In this document: positions 11,891 to 24,600 of the stretch, piece after piece | How the letters are laid out: the number at the start of each line of letters is the position of its first letter | How positions within the stretch are numbered: position 1 is the stretch's first letter | NCBI RefSeq assembly: GCF_030272615.1 | Contig: NC_081412.1 | Coordinates: 343,845,870 to 343,909,869, forward strand | From: Cryptomeria japonica | Lineage: Eukaryota; Streptophyta; Pinopsida; Cupressales; Cupressaceae | Direction: 5' to 3' | DNA length: 64,000 nt | The notes under the pieces: generated by a model | Databases searched by the model: none | What the model was told of the DNA's origin: nothing | Seen by the model: only the letters and a program-made list of their open reading frames with translations | Made by a program: the position numbers and the translations under genes

Positions 11891-12560
11891 TTATCCACAC
11901 ATTAGAGGAAAGTGCCATCTAAACCTTTCTTTTACAATATGTTATTAGAGATGATGTACTTTGTAGCTTTCAACCTCAAATTTCTTTTTTCCCTAGGAGA
12001 AAGATGATCCAGACAGTCTCCATATGTAAGATAGTATGCCACATTAGTGAACCAAATTGAATTCTTGTATCTTGGAGACCCAAGATGCTCTATTATTAAT
12101 GCCAACATCCTGTTGAGTCAAAACAACTTTTACTGCAGAATTGGGAACAAAAACAATCGCATGCGAATGAAGTATGTAATACCTAAACTACTTCACAACT
12201 TTTACCACCGCATAAGTCTGCTTCTCTATCTGTGAGTATTTTAACTCATGCTTCTTCAAGGGAATACTCATGAAGGAAATCGGCACCTCCTCATTATCCT
12301 CACCCTTTTGTACCAAAATCTCGGACATAGTATGTTCGGATGCATAACAATAAATAATAAAGTCCTTATTAAAGTCTGTGTTTACCAGGGTAGGTGCATG
12401 CGCAATTGCCTTCTTAATCTTTTCAAAATCCTTTCTACTAGCTTCATTCCACCTAAAGACTACCTTTTCACTCATCATATTCACAATGTATTTAGTAGTT
12501 TCAGCGAAATCGGGAATAAAGTGCCTTAAGAAGTTCACCTGTCCAAAGAAAGACCTTACT
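11891..12560 (-). pseudogene. Element B RNase H of the RT (broken)
   Basis: The piece at 12188-12538 carries the RT connection (MNFLRHFIPDFAE) and the start of the gypsy RNase H domain. The usual LDASEH-like motif reads CYASEH, so the first catalytic Asp has become Tyr. The later block with HELKYSQIEKQTYAVV is typical of the family. The remainder to about 11891 is interrupted by stops. This RNase H is distinct from the additional one upstream of RT at 13700-14170. Confidence 0.8.
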
Positions 12561-13400
12561 CCATTTCTATTTGAAGGAAGACTGAGCTATTTTATTGTCT
12601 TTACCCTTTGTGGATCAACCTTTACTCCCTCCTGCGAAACAATATGTCCCAGAAGTTTTCCTTCTGTGACACCAAAAATAGACTTTTTAGGGTTTAAGGA
12701 TACCCCATGTTCTCTACATCTCACTAGAATCTTTCTCAAATCCCGCACATGATGCTTCCTTTTTCTGGAGAAAACAATTAAATCATCTGAATACACCACA
12801 ATAATCTTATCCCTCAAATGTCTGAAGGAAAGATCCATCGCCCTTTGAAAAGTTGCCCCTATGTTAATCAACTCGAAAGGCATCCTACTATACACAAAGG
12901 TGCCCCAAGGAGTTATAAATGCTATCTTATGTTGATCTTGCTCCGTGACACTAATCTGATTATACCTAGAGAAACCATCCAACATGGACATCATCTTTGA
13001 CTCGGACACAGTTTGTAAAATATGATCCATTGCAGGCAAGGGATAATTATCTTTCAGACTTGCTTGATTTAAGTTTCTGAAATCAACACAAATTCATATC
13101 TCACCATTTTTCTTCCGAACAGGAACTATGTTCGTAATCCAGGTAGAATGATGTAGAGGATAAATAATTCATGCCTTCAACATCTTGTCAACCTCATGAA
13201 AAACTACTTCCGCTACCTTTGGATTAAAATTTCTTAGCTTCTGCCGGAAAGGATTAACACCTGGTTTCAAAGGAATCTGATGTTGGAACTTACCATCCTT
13301 GAAGTTCTTCGAGTCATCATAACTCCATGCAAAAACATCTTTAAACTCAACCAGCAAATCAATGAACCTCCTTCTTTCCACTTCAAAACAACATTTTCCC
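12561..13400 (-). pseudogene. Element B reverse transcriptase (broken)
   Basis: The N-terminal part lies at 13169-13381 (VFAWSYDD, then the HQIPLKPGVNPFRQK block). The palm lies at 12587-13039 with MMSMLDGFSRYNQI, the TPWGTFVYSRMPFEL block and the catalytic box VVYSDDLIVFS, followed by KKSIFGVTEGKLLGHIVS. The two Asp residues are intact and the residue before them is Ser. The region between the parts (13040-13168) is readable but has stops. It copies element RNA into DNA in the particle. Confidence 0.9.
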
Positions 13401-13699
13401 AGATTAACAAATTTAGGATCCTCATTGTACCAATGTTAATTTGTTCATACTCCCCAAAGCTTCGAATTACAGGATCTTCCTTATCTCTTTGCTTAACATA
13501 TCCATCTTTCTTGTCGAAAAGACATTCAAGAGAAACTAAACCCTTTGGGATTTAATTTCCTTTTAATTGTAACATCCCATCATGTACTTCTTCTAGTGTA
13601 TCGGGAGAAAACTCTTTACAATTCACATCTGATCCCTCATAAAATAAGGATGTAAAAATGTCAGCACATTGTAAAAAGTTCTGAATCTATTTATCATTT
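13401..13699 (-). other. Element B spacer between extra RNase H and RT
   Basis: Translates in part on the minus strand as the linker that in element D joins the same two domains (IPKGLVSLE here, IPKGLVELE there). It has stops and no separate gene. Confidence 0.5.
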
Positions 13700-14200
13700 T
13701 CGAACACCTACCAGGATTCAGAATTATCAGGCACACTAGGTCTATGCACTAGTTCAGCCCTGTAAGTGTTGGTTGTGAAATCTAGATGTGGTACCAGTAA
13801 ATCTGCAGATACCGCCAAAGAATCAACCTTTGAATTAAACTCCCTAGGAATGGCTTCAATTGAAAAAGCATCAAAGGCTTCGATCTCATCCCAAACATGA
13901 TTCCTATAGTGTCTCAATCTCTCATTTTTTACCACAAATAAGCCCCTCACCTGCTTAACAATAAGTTATGCATCACCTCTCACCTTCAACATTTTGATTT
14001 GCAATCTCTTTGCTTCAGCCAGACCTAATAACAAGGCCTCATATTTGGCCGTATTATTCATGTTTTGGAATTCCAATTTGAAAGAATAAGGAATGACCTT
14101 TCCATGGGGAGGTATCGATACAACCCTAGCCCCTGAACCAAAAGATGAACAACTCCCATCAAATTCCATAGACCAGAGTTCATTAGACTTACCTGAATCC
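13700..14200 (-). pseudogene. Element B additional RNase H domain, upstream of RT
   Basis: Two neighbouring pieces (13966-14169 and 13708-13950) show an RNase H fold signature: FDGSCSSFGSGA for the first Asp, NNTAKYEALLLGL for the Glu, RGDA for the next Asp, then EIEAFDAFSIEAIPRE. The same order is seen in element D. Tat-type elements are known to carry a second, archaeal-like RNase H. Here it lies between PR and RT. Confidence 0.8.
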
Positions 14201-14202
14201 CT

Positions 14203-14550
14203 TCACATACTCTCATCCTGAGGGTTAGTTGATATCATATAATTGCCAAAGCTGCAGTCTTGATACAAAATTTGAGCTTTCGAATCATTTGAGGGAAAAA
14301 CTGTGTACTTAGCCTTTGTTTTAGGGTGCAACAGGACTCTCTGTTTTCCAACTATAATCATCGCTTGAGACCAATCCATCCTAATTTCCCCTCCCATGTC
14401 CTTACAAAAAGTGCGACTTAACAACATGCCATAGCTAGCAGGGATGTCAGCCACTAGGATTTTCAACTTGATTCTCTTAGCAGGGTGTGCTACCAAGGCA
14501 ACCTACGCATCTTTAATTTGCCCCAATAAAGGAACCTGCTTGGAGTCCAT
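14203..14550 (-). pseudogene. Element B protease, C-terminal part (left of the element C insertion)
   Basis: Carries the IPASYGMLLSRTF block that follows the active site in these proteases. The N-terminal part with IDSGASDNVMP lies at 25683-26223. The two pieces become contiguous once element C and one TSD are removed. Confidence 0.8.
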
Positions 14551-14555
14551 GGAGG
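14551..14555. other. Target site duplication of element C, left copy (GGAGG)
   Basis: GGAGG directly precedes the LTR start TGTTG at 14556 and is repeated exactly at 25678-25682. Confidence 0.9.
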
Positions 14556-15739
14556 TGTTGTTCACCAAAAGTGATAACCCAAGAACACCTCCAAATTTTT
14601 CTATGAAATGGCCAATTTCAATTTACAAAACACATCAGGGCTTGGACAACATAACATAGGACCCTAATTGATCCTCCTGCACTTTAGGTTCTGCTAGACC
14701 TAGGGGGGGACACCCTTTTGATGCACTAAATACAACAATTACAGACACATAACTGCATCAACATTAAGCAGATAGATCATTTCACAAGCTCAATAGGTTA
14801 GGAAACATTACAGATTGGCTAGATCTGTACAAACAATAGGATGAAATAGAGCTTGGAAAGAATGGAACACAAACCTAAACATAAAGGGAAATAGATTTAT
14901 CTTTTAAATTGTTTGATCTGAAAGACATCCCCAAACTTGTAAGATCAGTGTCTTATCCAAGGGCAACAGAGTCACACATCAAACTATAAATGAAACCTTA
15001 TACTGCAAATCCATCTTCATTATTAAATATTCATGCATTTAATGCCTTGCATAAATGCATTACTCAGCTCACTCACAGAAAATATCAAATCCAGACACTG
15101 TATTCCATTATTCATGATTTATTACAGAATTTAAATTCTTCCTTGAAGAATCCCTGCAAACAATCACAATTACCTCCTTGAGATAGCAAATCTCATCCTC
15201 CTTGAAGATCTGATCTGAATATAATGAAAATACAAATCCAGAGACAACTTCTGTGTGAATTTGTGCATGCCTTGCATACACAAGAACCTACAGCTAAGAA
15301 CACCTATAGCAAAGAATCGAACTCCATTACTGAAAGGATAACCCTTCTCTGTACAATCTGGAAGAATACTCAGAATTGGAAGCCATGAAAAAATGGAGCC
15401 ATTCTCCAAATTTCTGGAACCCTTACAACTGAGAAGAATTCGGAATAAAAAGAGGAGAGAAGAAAATCAAATCTGCAACTGAATTGCCAAGTGTCTTCTC
15501 TCTAACTGAATTTTGTTCCCATGGAAACTGCTTCTAAAATATCCCACATTTGTCAAAATTAATTTCATAATCAGATTCCTCACTCCGAGAGCTTTCCGAA
15601 AACATATAACACTTTATACTTTGGCAAAAAATTGAGCCCTGGGCGAATTAATCCTCAACATGGACCCATCATTTAAATTTTTCGAATTTCCCTATAGTTT
15701 AAACTATATCATTTAATCATTTTAAATTTGATTTTTGCC

Positions 15740-16235
15740 TCCATTTGTGCTCTGACGCCTTGCCACGTGGCGAGATCTGATTGGTCGATGGGGTTGACCG
15801 GACACCACCTGGGATGACACCTCATCATCGCCACATCATCTGCTTCGTCACTGCCACTTGGCCGCCACGTCATCGCCACTGGACTGCCCCCTGTGCGCCA
15901 ACTGTGTGCCACCTCACCGGGACCCACCTGCTGGACTGCCACCTATCACGACACGTGGATGGCTCTTGTTCACTTTCGCTATTTTGCGGGGTTTAAATGA
16001 CGTGCATCTTCCCTTCGCGAAATAGCGCGCACCGTTGATCTCTCTCGAACTTGCTCGCTCATTAACCCGGCCTTCGTCTGCAAAATTTCGCCTGTTTGTC
16101 TCGGGAAGCGTGCCTGCGTGGGGTACACTTGGTCTTCGTCCAGTCAACTCCTCTTTCGCGTCGGGAAGCGTGCTCGCGCATGGGCCCGCCTTAGGCACCC
16201 ATAGGCACCATTTGTCAAAAGCCTTTATGGCTTAG
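15740..16235. promoter_or_regulatory. CpG-rich block in element C LTR (left copy)
   Basis: An island of clearly higher GC in AT-rich DNA. It contains the palindrome GCCACGTGGC (a G-box core) at 15761-15770, further ACGTCA-type words, a TTCGCGAA palindrome, and a ~60-bp repeat beginning CGGGAAGCGTG. The right LTR has the same block at about 22850-23345 with several CpGs decayed. For minus-strand transcription it lies just downstream of the TATA-like site. A regulatory or leader role is inferred. Confidence 0.45.
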
Positions 16236-16258
16236 ACATTATAGTATAGTGCGTTTTT

Positions 16259-16295
16259 GTATATAAATACTAAAAGCTCCCAGTGCACAGCCAAT
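16259..16295 (-). promoter_or_regulatory. Possible core promoter of element C LTR (left copy)
   Basis: The minus strand has ATTGG (inverted CCAAT, 16291-16295), followed after about 20 bp by TATTTATATAC (16259-16269). This would start transcription near 16230, at the edge of the CpG-rich block. Both strands look TATA-like here, so direction is uncertain. The copy in the 5' LTR is at 23370-23406. Confidence 0.35.
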
Positions 16296-17929
16296 GTGGG
16301 ATAATTTGGCTATACACCATTTGAATTTACTTGAAACATTTACTGCTTTTGTCATTGGTTTTCCACATTGCAGATTGTATTTGTTTTTTAAAAAAAACAA
16401 CTTTAAATGCTTTCCTCACCAGCCAATGCATAGTTTCAAATTTGATGCCTCTTACATGCCAAGCCAATGGCACTTGCTTTGAAACTCTCAATGGCCTATC
16501 AACCACGTAGAGGGAAGAGGGATTATGGCTTGGCATTCAACAAAGAAAATGTAAGAATATTTATTCCTTGTTTGGCAGACCGGAAGAAAATGCTACATTC
16601 CATTTGGGGCACATGTAAAAGTATTTCTATTTGAAAGCCTAATTTTCCTTCGATTCAACGATCGAAGTTTAGATACAGACATGTTCCTCATTCAAGCGGT
16701 TTCATAGTTCACACTCCAATTTACCATTTTTTTTTCTCGCCGATCGCTATAAAATTAATGCACAGGCGTGAGCCAGGTCGGGCCCCAAAGTGGGTCCGAC
16801 TAAAAAATTTTTTCGTTTTCATGCAACTGACCTCTGGAATGCTTCACTGACCTCAAACATACCTCTAGAAATGATCAGCATCATTTTCGGATCATTAATC
16901 TGCATTTTACAACCTTTAGGCAATTACGCCACAATTTTCGCATTTAATCGCGAAGACATAATTTTCAAACCTGTCAAAACACCTTTCTGGAGCTCGCCAT
17001 CTGACAGGCGTATACTCTGATATACAAGGATGACTTCTACCAAACGGTTTCTCAAGATGAGTCCCGAGTGAAGAGATATTAATTTCCGAAAACGGCCAAC
17101 TGGCTTTGTCGACACTGCGGACCTGATGAAGTCAATGTTCTGGCAACACATGATGCCTTTCTCAAAAATATCAAACGACCTCTGTAGGCTCTCAAATTCG
17201 GAACATAGGTACCTTTAAGTACATATTAAATCTTTGAATTCTCATTTCGATCACCAGACTGATAGGATGCAAATGGCGCGCTCACCAAAACGGCTATATT
17301 AACTGATCTAACACTGGAAGTGCGGATAATTGAATTTGATGGCAAAATGAGTCCTTTTGAAAACCAATCAAACGGATTGACAAAAGCTTGAAATTTGAAA
17401 TGCAGCTCACCATTTATACCAACATTAGCCCGGGACAAACATTCTGACATGACGCTCACCAGGGCATTTTTACACTTGTGCAAACATCACAAACTACAAA
17501 CGGATTGAGCTTTGAAAACTGAGCAAACAGATTGATAAGGACTTGAAATTTGAAACGTAGCTCACCATTTATGCATACAATTGAATCCATTTTTAATTTC
17601 TCCATGATGATCAATAGGGAAAAAGATGTAATCGCTCAAAGTAGGCTACTCCATAAAATCTGCATTTGTGCCTAAAATGCACTTCCAGCTCACCCCTCAA
17701 ACTGGGTACCTCATAAACTTATCCAAAATGAATTCTGAAAGTTGCACATCACTGAATAGGCCAAATGAAAGGTGTGGGACATGAATCTCGAGCCTTACCC
17801 TCTGAAAATCAACTGGTCCCATTTTACCCTCTCGCAAACTAGGCCCTTCAAACTGACTCGTTTAGGTATGCAGAGCAAATTTTTGGATTGGGCCTCTAAA
17901 CTTGACTCAATTTTAATTAGTCCCAATAG

Positions 17930-17945
17930 TGGCTCTGACTGGGGA
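17930..17945 (+). other. Inverted PBS-like motif at the 3' LTR edge of element C
   Basis: TGGCTCTGACTGGGGA on the plus strand, one base inside the left LTR. It holds the same position as the motif at 10635-10650 in element B, although the two LTR families are unrelated in sequence. Confidence 0.7.
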
Positions 17946-18167
17946 TGGTTGATTGCAAGATCAACACAAGAATCCAGATATCTTTGGTTAAGCAGACCAC
18001 CCGAAAACGGATCATTCTTCTCTTCTCATTTCTTCTCTTCCAAAACAGGGCTTCCTTATTCTACCCAAACAGCAGGGCACTTTATTGAAAACCACACAAC
18101 TGAAGCAAAGCGACTGTACAATAGATACAAACATGCTTAAAACTGAATACAAGCTGCTCAATCGATC

Positions 18168-20894
18168 TTAGCATTTACCTCTGTCAAAAATCTGATTTTC
18201 ATCACTTGACATATTGATCAAAACAAAGGCACCTTCTAGTAACAACTGAGCATGATCATTATAATCAACCTCTTTTGTCTCATTACTGAAACAACTAGTG
18301 TGCATACCTTTGGTTTGATTTTGAACTTTGTGTTCACACATTATTTCAACACAAGTAAAATCATGAGACAAATCACCATAGAGGCATTCCCACAAGCTGA
18401 CATACCTTTCACTGTCCCACTCAACTCTATCATTTGCAAGGACATCATCATGCTGAACTTGAAAAATAAAACACTCATTTTCAACATTGTAGTTCCTATC
18501 AGCACATACCTTATTATCATTTAAATCAATAGAATGAGGAACACTACTAACCAACTGATGCAAACAAGGAACATGAACATTACCATCCAGATGTGATACT
18601 TCACTATGCTGATCACACCTCATACTATCCTTGCTTATCAAACTGAAAACCTCTGCATTCTCAACATCCCATTCATGAAAAAGAATGCATACCTCTGGCT
18701 GAAGCAAATCCTCAGCTAACTCTTTCTCTTTCAGGCGTACATCCACCTGAAACACTTTCATTTGTGGTTTTAAATGGTCATCACATAATCCATGCCTCTT
18801 ACCTTCATCATGAAATAAATTTTTACAACCCATGCTATTGTTGTTTGGAATTCCATCAGTATTATGGACTGGTTCATCATTTACAACATCTGGCTGATCA
18901 ATTATTTCTTCATACAAAGGGTTAGAAACAAAATGGACAATCCCTTTATGAACATTATGACACTGAAATGATTGGTCTGTATCTATATCAGCATTGAATA
19001 AAGCATTAGTAAAATTGCTAAAGACACCATCCATTCAATCCTCATAATCATCTTCATCAAACAAAGAAGAAAATGAAACTTGGCTGGAACAATCCTCAGT
19101 GTTCCATGTTTCATATTCATGAGATTTTATTCTATGACCATCATTTTGAAAATCAAGATAATCAAACTTATCTTGCCACAACTGATCTTCTTCACCAATT
19201 GAACACTCGTCATCAGCCAAAGAATGAACATGAACATCGCTTCCATTCACTTCATCAGATAAGTTTTTAGCATGTTCACTAAATCTTTCTGTCATAAAAC
19301 CATCTGTTAGATCAGCATGTTCATCAAGTGTACACGCATTCAATTCACAGTCCTTTTCTGAAGAATCCTCTTCACTATATTTCAGAAGGTCTTCATCAAC
19401 AGCTCGAAGGCTCTCCAATATCTGAACCTTCTTGTCCACAACTTCAAGAGCTTTCTTAAGTTCTGCAATCTTTTGGACTTGCATTGCACTTTGCTGTTGC
19501 ATTTGAGATTCCATAAAATTTTGTCCATTCATGTGTGCTATATCTTCATTGCAATCACGCATACCATCACAATTTTATGAGTTTACTTTGTGCATAACTT
19601 TCAAAATAGAAAGATCATCATCATGATTACAAGAAATAAAATTTGAAGTGAAATTTGAAAATAGATTTACTTCATCCTCAACACAATTAAGATTATCAAT
19701 ATCTAAGTGAGGATCAACGATTGATTGCACTAAACAATTCTGATTTTCATCATATGGCACATTTTCGCTTGCACAAACAGCAACACTTAGTAATCCCTTT
19801 GTATTTGGAATTTCAACATCAAATACATCAGCAGCATGTAAAGATTGATGGTCATCACCATCATCATTTTCATTAATATTATCCTGGAGAGATGCATGAT
19901 TCACTTGGTAATTGCCAGTCACATAATCAGCATAACCGGCATACAAATCAAATGGTACATATCCCTTGTATATATCTGTCTCTGTATCAACATTTTCACA
20001 ATGCTTCCCACTAATCATTCCATCACTACTGCAAGAGACAACTGGCATTAACGGCAAAGGTTCTTGACTCTCATTTAACTCTGAAACACATGCATCAACA
20101 AAACCATTCGGAACTGCAGAGCTTGATGCACCTAGACACGGAATGATTTGCTGAGACTCACATGGTATTTTACCATTGAAGGTGCTTCAACAAGAAACAA
20201 CAGGAGACATGAATCTCTTTGAGATTCCAAACTTCAGGTTATTTTCCATATCCCTAACTGTGTTAAAGGCTTCATACAAGGTTTTGGGTTCTTTGTTTCT
20301 CAATAGGAAACCCATCTTCTCATCAAATGCACTCATGTAAACATCCAGACATACTTTATCATCGAGTTTATACTTTCTAGAAATTTTGGACAAAGCTTGT
20401 GAAAATTTGATGTTAAATGTGGGTACCAATTCATCTTCCCTGATTTGTATATAAGTGAACTCTTTCAGTAAGTCAGAATCACTCACCTTCTCATCGAATT
20501 GATCCATGAAATCTGAAATCAATTCTTCCCATGAGGTAATAGAATTCACTAGCAAAAAAGAGAACCAATCTCTTGCATCCTCTTTCAATGACTGAATAAA
20601 CAATTTCATGCATACATCTTCTTGGCAAATTTCGAACTCTCCTATCAAATCTGAAAATCTTTTAACATGTTGACATGCTAATTCTGATTTCTTCCCACTG
20701 AAAATTGGCAAATACTTTCTAATTTCTGTGGGTATGGGATTTGGGTAACCTGGAATATCTCTGAAATTTAGAGCAGCATAATGGTTCATGATGAAACTTC
20801 TCCTATTATATGGTTGTTTTGGTTTACTAGGCATGGCTCTATGTGGAAATACACAAGACTGAAAAACTTCACTATTCATTTTTCTTACTTCCAC
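18168..20894 (-). pseudogene. Element C gag with long acidic C-terminal extension (~908 codons, 3 stops)
   Basis: Pieces at 20187-20894, 19575-20057, 19035-19562 and 18168-19034 are all in one frame, separated only by single stops (TGA 20187, TAA 19575, TGA 19035), so the ancestral product was one protein of about 908 residues. Residues ~40-230 are a gag core (GYPNPIPTEIRKYLPIFSG, then KLFIQSLKEDARDWF). The remaining ~670 residues are rich in Asp, Glu, Asn and His, with a short coiled-coil-like part (KIAELKKALEVVDKKVQ). No zinc knuckle, protease or RT motif is present. The extension matches no domain I know. Confidence 0.8.
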
Positions 20895-21644
20895 AAATGA
20901 TTATAAAATCTTGGATAGAAAATTTCAAGCTAGTATCCTTATACTGATCTATTCATAACACTGCTTGACATAAAGTTCTTCCACATTTGCATATTACGGA
21001 GGATAACATACAATGAATATTTTAGCAACATAGATATGCAAATCAATTTTGAGATTCTCTCTTTCCCTCTAGACTAGTGCTGTTCACTAAATGGGAAAAC
21101 GACATTACACATTCTAATTTTCAGAGCACATATCTTTGCATTTGAAACCTCTGAAAAAATACCTAGAGATTTGCAGTTGTAAACTCTTGCAGATCTGGAG
21201 ATTTACTTCACACTTTAGCACGGTCTTTTATCACAGAGTCGCCACCTCTTGCATAGAGGATATTTTGAACAGCAGAATGCCATTCAATCACAAATTTAAT
21301 TCTCTTTACTCCTTCGATCTTTCTGCAATAAACATTCTTCCAGGCTATTTAATATTGGTATGAACCACAGAGTCGCCACCCAACTAAGGAATTGGGAAAA
21401 AATCACATACAATTGAAAGAACTTCTCACAACATTCAACCATGCATTCACTGTTACTCCTTCATAAAGTATGATATGAAACACGTATCATTTTGCAGATC
21501 CAAAACAAGGAGCATTTTCTTCACCATGAAACCAATTTACACTTTGTTCATACACCATGGACAGACTGGCTGGATATGAAATTGACAGGACTAGGAACAC
21601 ATTCAACCTCTAACCATATCAATCAAGCATTTATATCCATTTAT
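20895..21644 (-). other. Element C untranslated leader
   Basis: No coding signal. The PBS-core motif GGTGGCGACTCTG occurs twice on the minus strand (21368-21380 and 21234-21246), besides the PBS itself. Confidence 0.6.
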
Positions 21645-21662
21645 TCCCCAGCAGAGTCGCCA
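21645..21662 (-). other. Primer binding site of element C
   Basis: Minus strand TGGCGACTCTGCTGGGGA, four bases from the LTR edge at 21667. Identical to the element B site. Confidence 0.85.
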
Positions 21663-21666
21663 TTTT

Positions 21667-24600
21667 TGTTGTTCACCAAAAGTGATAACCCAAGAACACC
21701 TGCAAATCTTTCTATGAAATGGCCAATTTCAATCTACAAAACACATCAGGGCTTGGACAACATAACATAGGACCCTAATTGATCCTCCTGCACTTCAGGT
21801 TCTGCTAGACCTAGGGGGGGACACCCTTTTGATGCACTAAATGCAACAATTACAGACACATAACTACATCAACATTAAGCAGATAGATCATTTCACAAGC
21901 TCAATAGGTTAGGAAACATTACAGATTGGCTAGATCTGTACAAACAATAGGATGAAACAGAGCTTGGAAAGAATGGAACACAAACCTAAACATAAAGGGA
22001 AATAGATTTATCTTTTAAATTGTTTGATCTGAAAGACATCCCCAAACTTGTAAGATCAGTGTCTTATCCAAGGGCAACAGAGTCACACATCAAACTATAA
22101 ATGAAACCTTATACTACAAATCCATCTTCATTATTAAATATTCATGCATTTAATGCCTTGCATAAATGCATTACTCAGCTCACTCACAGAAAATATCAAA
22201 TCCAGACACTGTATTCCATTATTCATGATTTATTACAGAATTTAAATTCTTCCTTGAAGAATCCCTGCAAACAATCACAATTACCTCCTTGAGATAGCAA
22301 ATCTCATCCTCCTTGAGGATCTGATCCGAATATAATGAAAATACAAATCCAGAGACAACTTCTGTGTGAATTTGTGCATGCCTTACATACACAAGAACCT
22401 GTAGCTAAGAACACCTATAGCAAAGAATCAAACTCCATTACTGAAAGGATAACCCTTCTCTGTACAATCTGGAAGAATACTCAGAATTGGAAGCCATGAA
22501 AAAATGGAGCCATTCTCCAAATTTCTGGAACCCTTACAACTGAGAAGAATTCGGAATAAAAAGAGGAGAGAAGAAAATCAAATCTGCAACTGAATTGCCA
22601 AGTGTCTCCTCTCTAACTGAATTTTGTTCCCATGGAAACTGCTTCTAAAATATCCCACATTTTTCAAAATTAATTTCATAATCAGATTCCTCACTCCGAG
22701 AGCTTTCCGAAAACATATAACACTTTATACTTTGGCAAAAAATTGAGCCCTGGGCGAATTAATCCTCAACATGGACCCATCATTTAAATTTTTCGAATTT
22801 CCCTATAGTTTAAACTATATCATTTAATCATTTTAAATTTGATTTTTGCCTCCATTTGTGCTCTGACGCCTTGCCACGTGGCAGGATCTGATTGGTTGAT
22901 GGGGTTGATCGGACGCCACCTGGGATGACACCTCATCATCGCCACGTCATCTGCTTCGTCACTGCCACTTGGTCGCCACGTCATCGCCACTGGACTGCCA
23001 CCTGTGCACCAACTGTGTGCCACCTCACCGGGACCCGCCTATTGGACTGCCACCTATCACGACACATGGATGGCTCTCGTTCACTTTTGCTATTTTGCGG
23101 GGTTTAAACGACGTGCATCTTCCCTTCGCGAAATAGCGCGCACCGTTGATCTCTCTCGAACTTGCTCGCTCGTTAACCTGGCCTTCGTCTGCAAAATTTT
23201 GCCTGTTTGCCTCGGGAAGCATGCCTGCATGGGGTACACTTGGTCTTCGTCCAGTCAACTCCTCTATAACATCGGGAAGCGTGCTCACGCATGGGCCTGC
23301 CTTAGGCGCCCATAGGCACCATTTGTCAAAAGCCTTTATGGCTTAGACATTATAGTATAGTGCGTTTTTGTATATAAATACTAAAAGCTCCCAGTGCACA
23401 GCCAATGTGGGATAATTATCTTATGCCTGGGACTACATTTTGAAGGTTTTCTTGGTTTTATTCATGTCTACCAGTCTTCTAAAATGGAAACTTCTTAAAC
23501 GCCTCTTTCTTCAACGCCTCCATTGGAAAAAAAAGGTTCAAACATCTACCATTTGCAACTTGTTAAAAGCTTTTATATGCAAAAAAAATTCTTATTAACA
23601 CCATGCCATGTGACTGCTTTTTGTGCAACACATGGGGGAGTTCAGACGATTTACATCTGCTTTGAAAGCTTCTATAGCCCTTTGCCAAAGCCACATTGGG
23701 GAAAGATCGATGAATTGCACCTTGCTTTTTTTTAAATTCAACGCTGCCCTCTCTTCCCATTAACTTGTTTGTTAATGACTTCTCCTGGTTCTTGTCTTCA
23801 ACCACGTCCAGCAGGAAGGAGAATGGTTGTTGCTGCAAATTGCATTGCTTCAAAGTTTCTAATTTAACTCTCCCCACTCTCCATGCATGGGCAGAGGAAG
23901 AGGCACACAAGGGAGGATTTGATTTCCAGCAATCTCTTTTTAATGCCTCTCTCCAGCATAGCAGGGAGGAGAATGTTGTTGCTGCTGGTCATTAATCACA
24001 TTGCTGGAGCTTCATGTGGGGGGATGCTATGATGGCACTTACCTTTGCTTTGCAAACTCCAAACACCATGTAGGGGAGTAATTTGGATATACACCATTTG
24101 AATTTACTTGAAACATTTACTGCTTTTGTCATTGGTTTTCCACACTGCAAATTGTATTTTTTTTTAAAAAAAAACAACTTTAAATGCTTTCCTCACCAAC
24201 CAATGCATAGTTTCAAATTTGATGCCTCTTACATGCCAAGCCAATGGCACTTGATTTGAAACTCTCAATGGCCTATCAACCACGTAGAGGGAAGAGGGAT
24301 TATGGCTTGGCATTCAACAAAGAAAATGTAAGAATATTTATTCCTTGTTTGGCAGACCAGAAGAAAATGCTACATTCCATTTGGGGCACATGTAAAAGTA
24401 TTTCTATTTGAAAGCCTAATTTTCCTTCGATTCAACGATCGAAGTTTAGATGCAGACATGTTCCTCATTCAAGTGGTTTCATAGTTCACACTCCAATTTA
24501 CCATTTTTTTTCTCGCCGATCGCTATAAAATTAATGCACAGGCGTGAGCCAGGTCGGGCCCCAAAGTGGGTCCGACTAAATTTTTTTTTCATTTTCATGC

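Larger units (their letters stand above)
14556..17928 (-). mobile_element. Element C 3' LTR (3,373 bp)
   Basis: Starts TGTTGTTCACC. The right end reads CCCAATA where the other LTR has CCCAACA, so the terminal CA has mutated to TA. It lacks a 665-bp segment present in the other LTR but keeps 27 bp near 16930-16960 that the other LTR has lost. No conserved ORF is found. Confidence 0.92.

Noticed and set aside
15914-16198. 94-codon minus-strand ORF in element C's CpG-rich block, also seen at 23025-23288
   Set aside because: Its openness is explained by GC composition. The copies differ by substitutions without clear coding bias, and no motif is seen. I list the block as possible regulatory sequence instead.
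18168-20057. Acidic ORFs as a captured host gene
   Set aside because: They are in one frame with gag, inside matching LTRs, with only single stops between. Capture by an ancestor is possible but cannot be shown here.
23563-23910. 115-codon minus-strand ORF in the extra LTR segment
   Set aside because: No recognisable motif, and no second copy to test.
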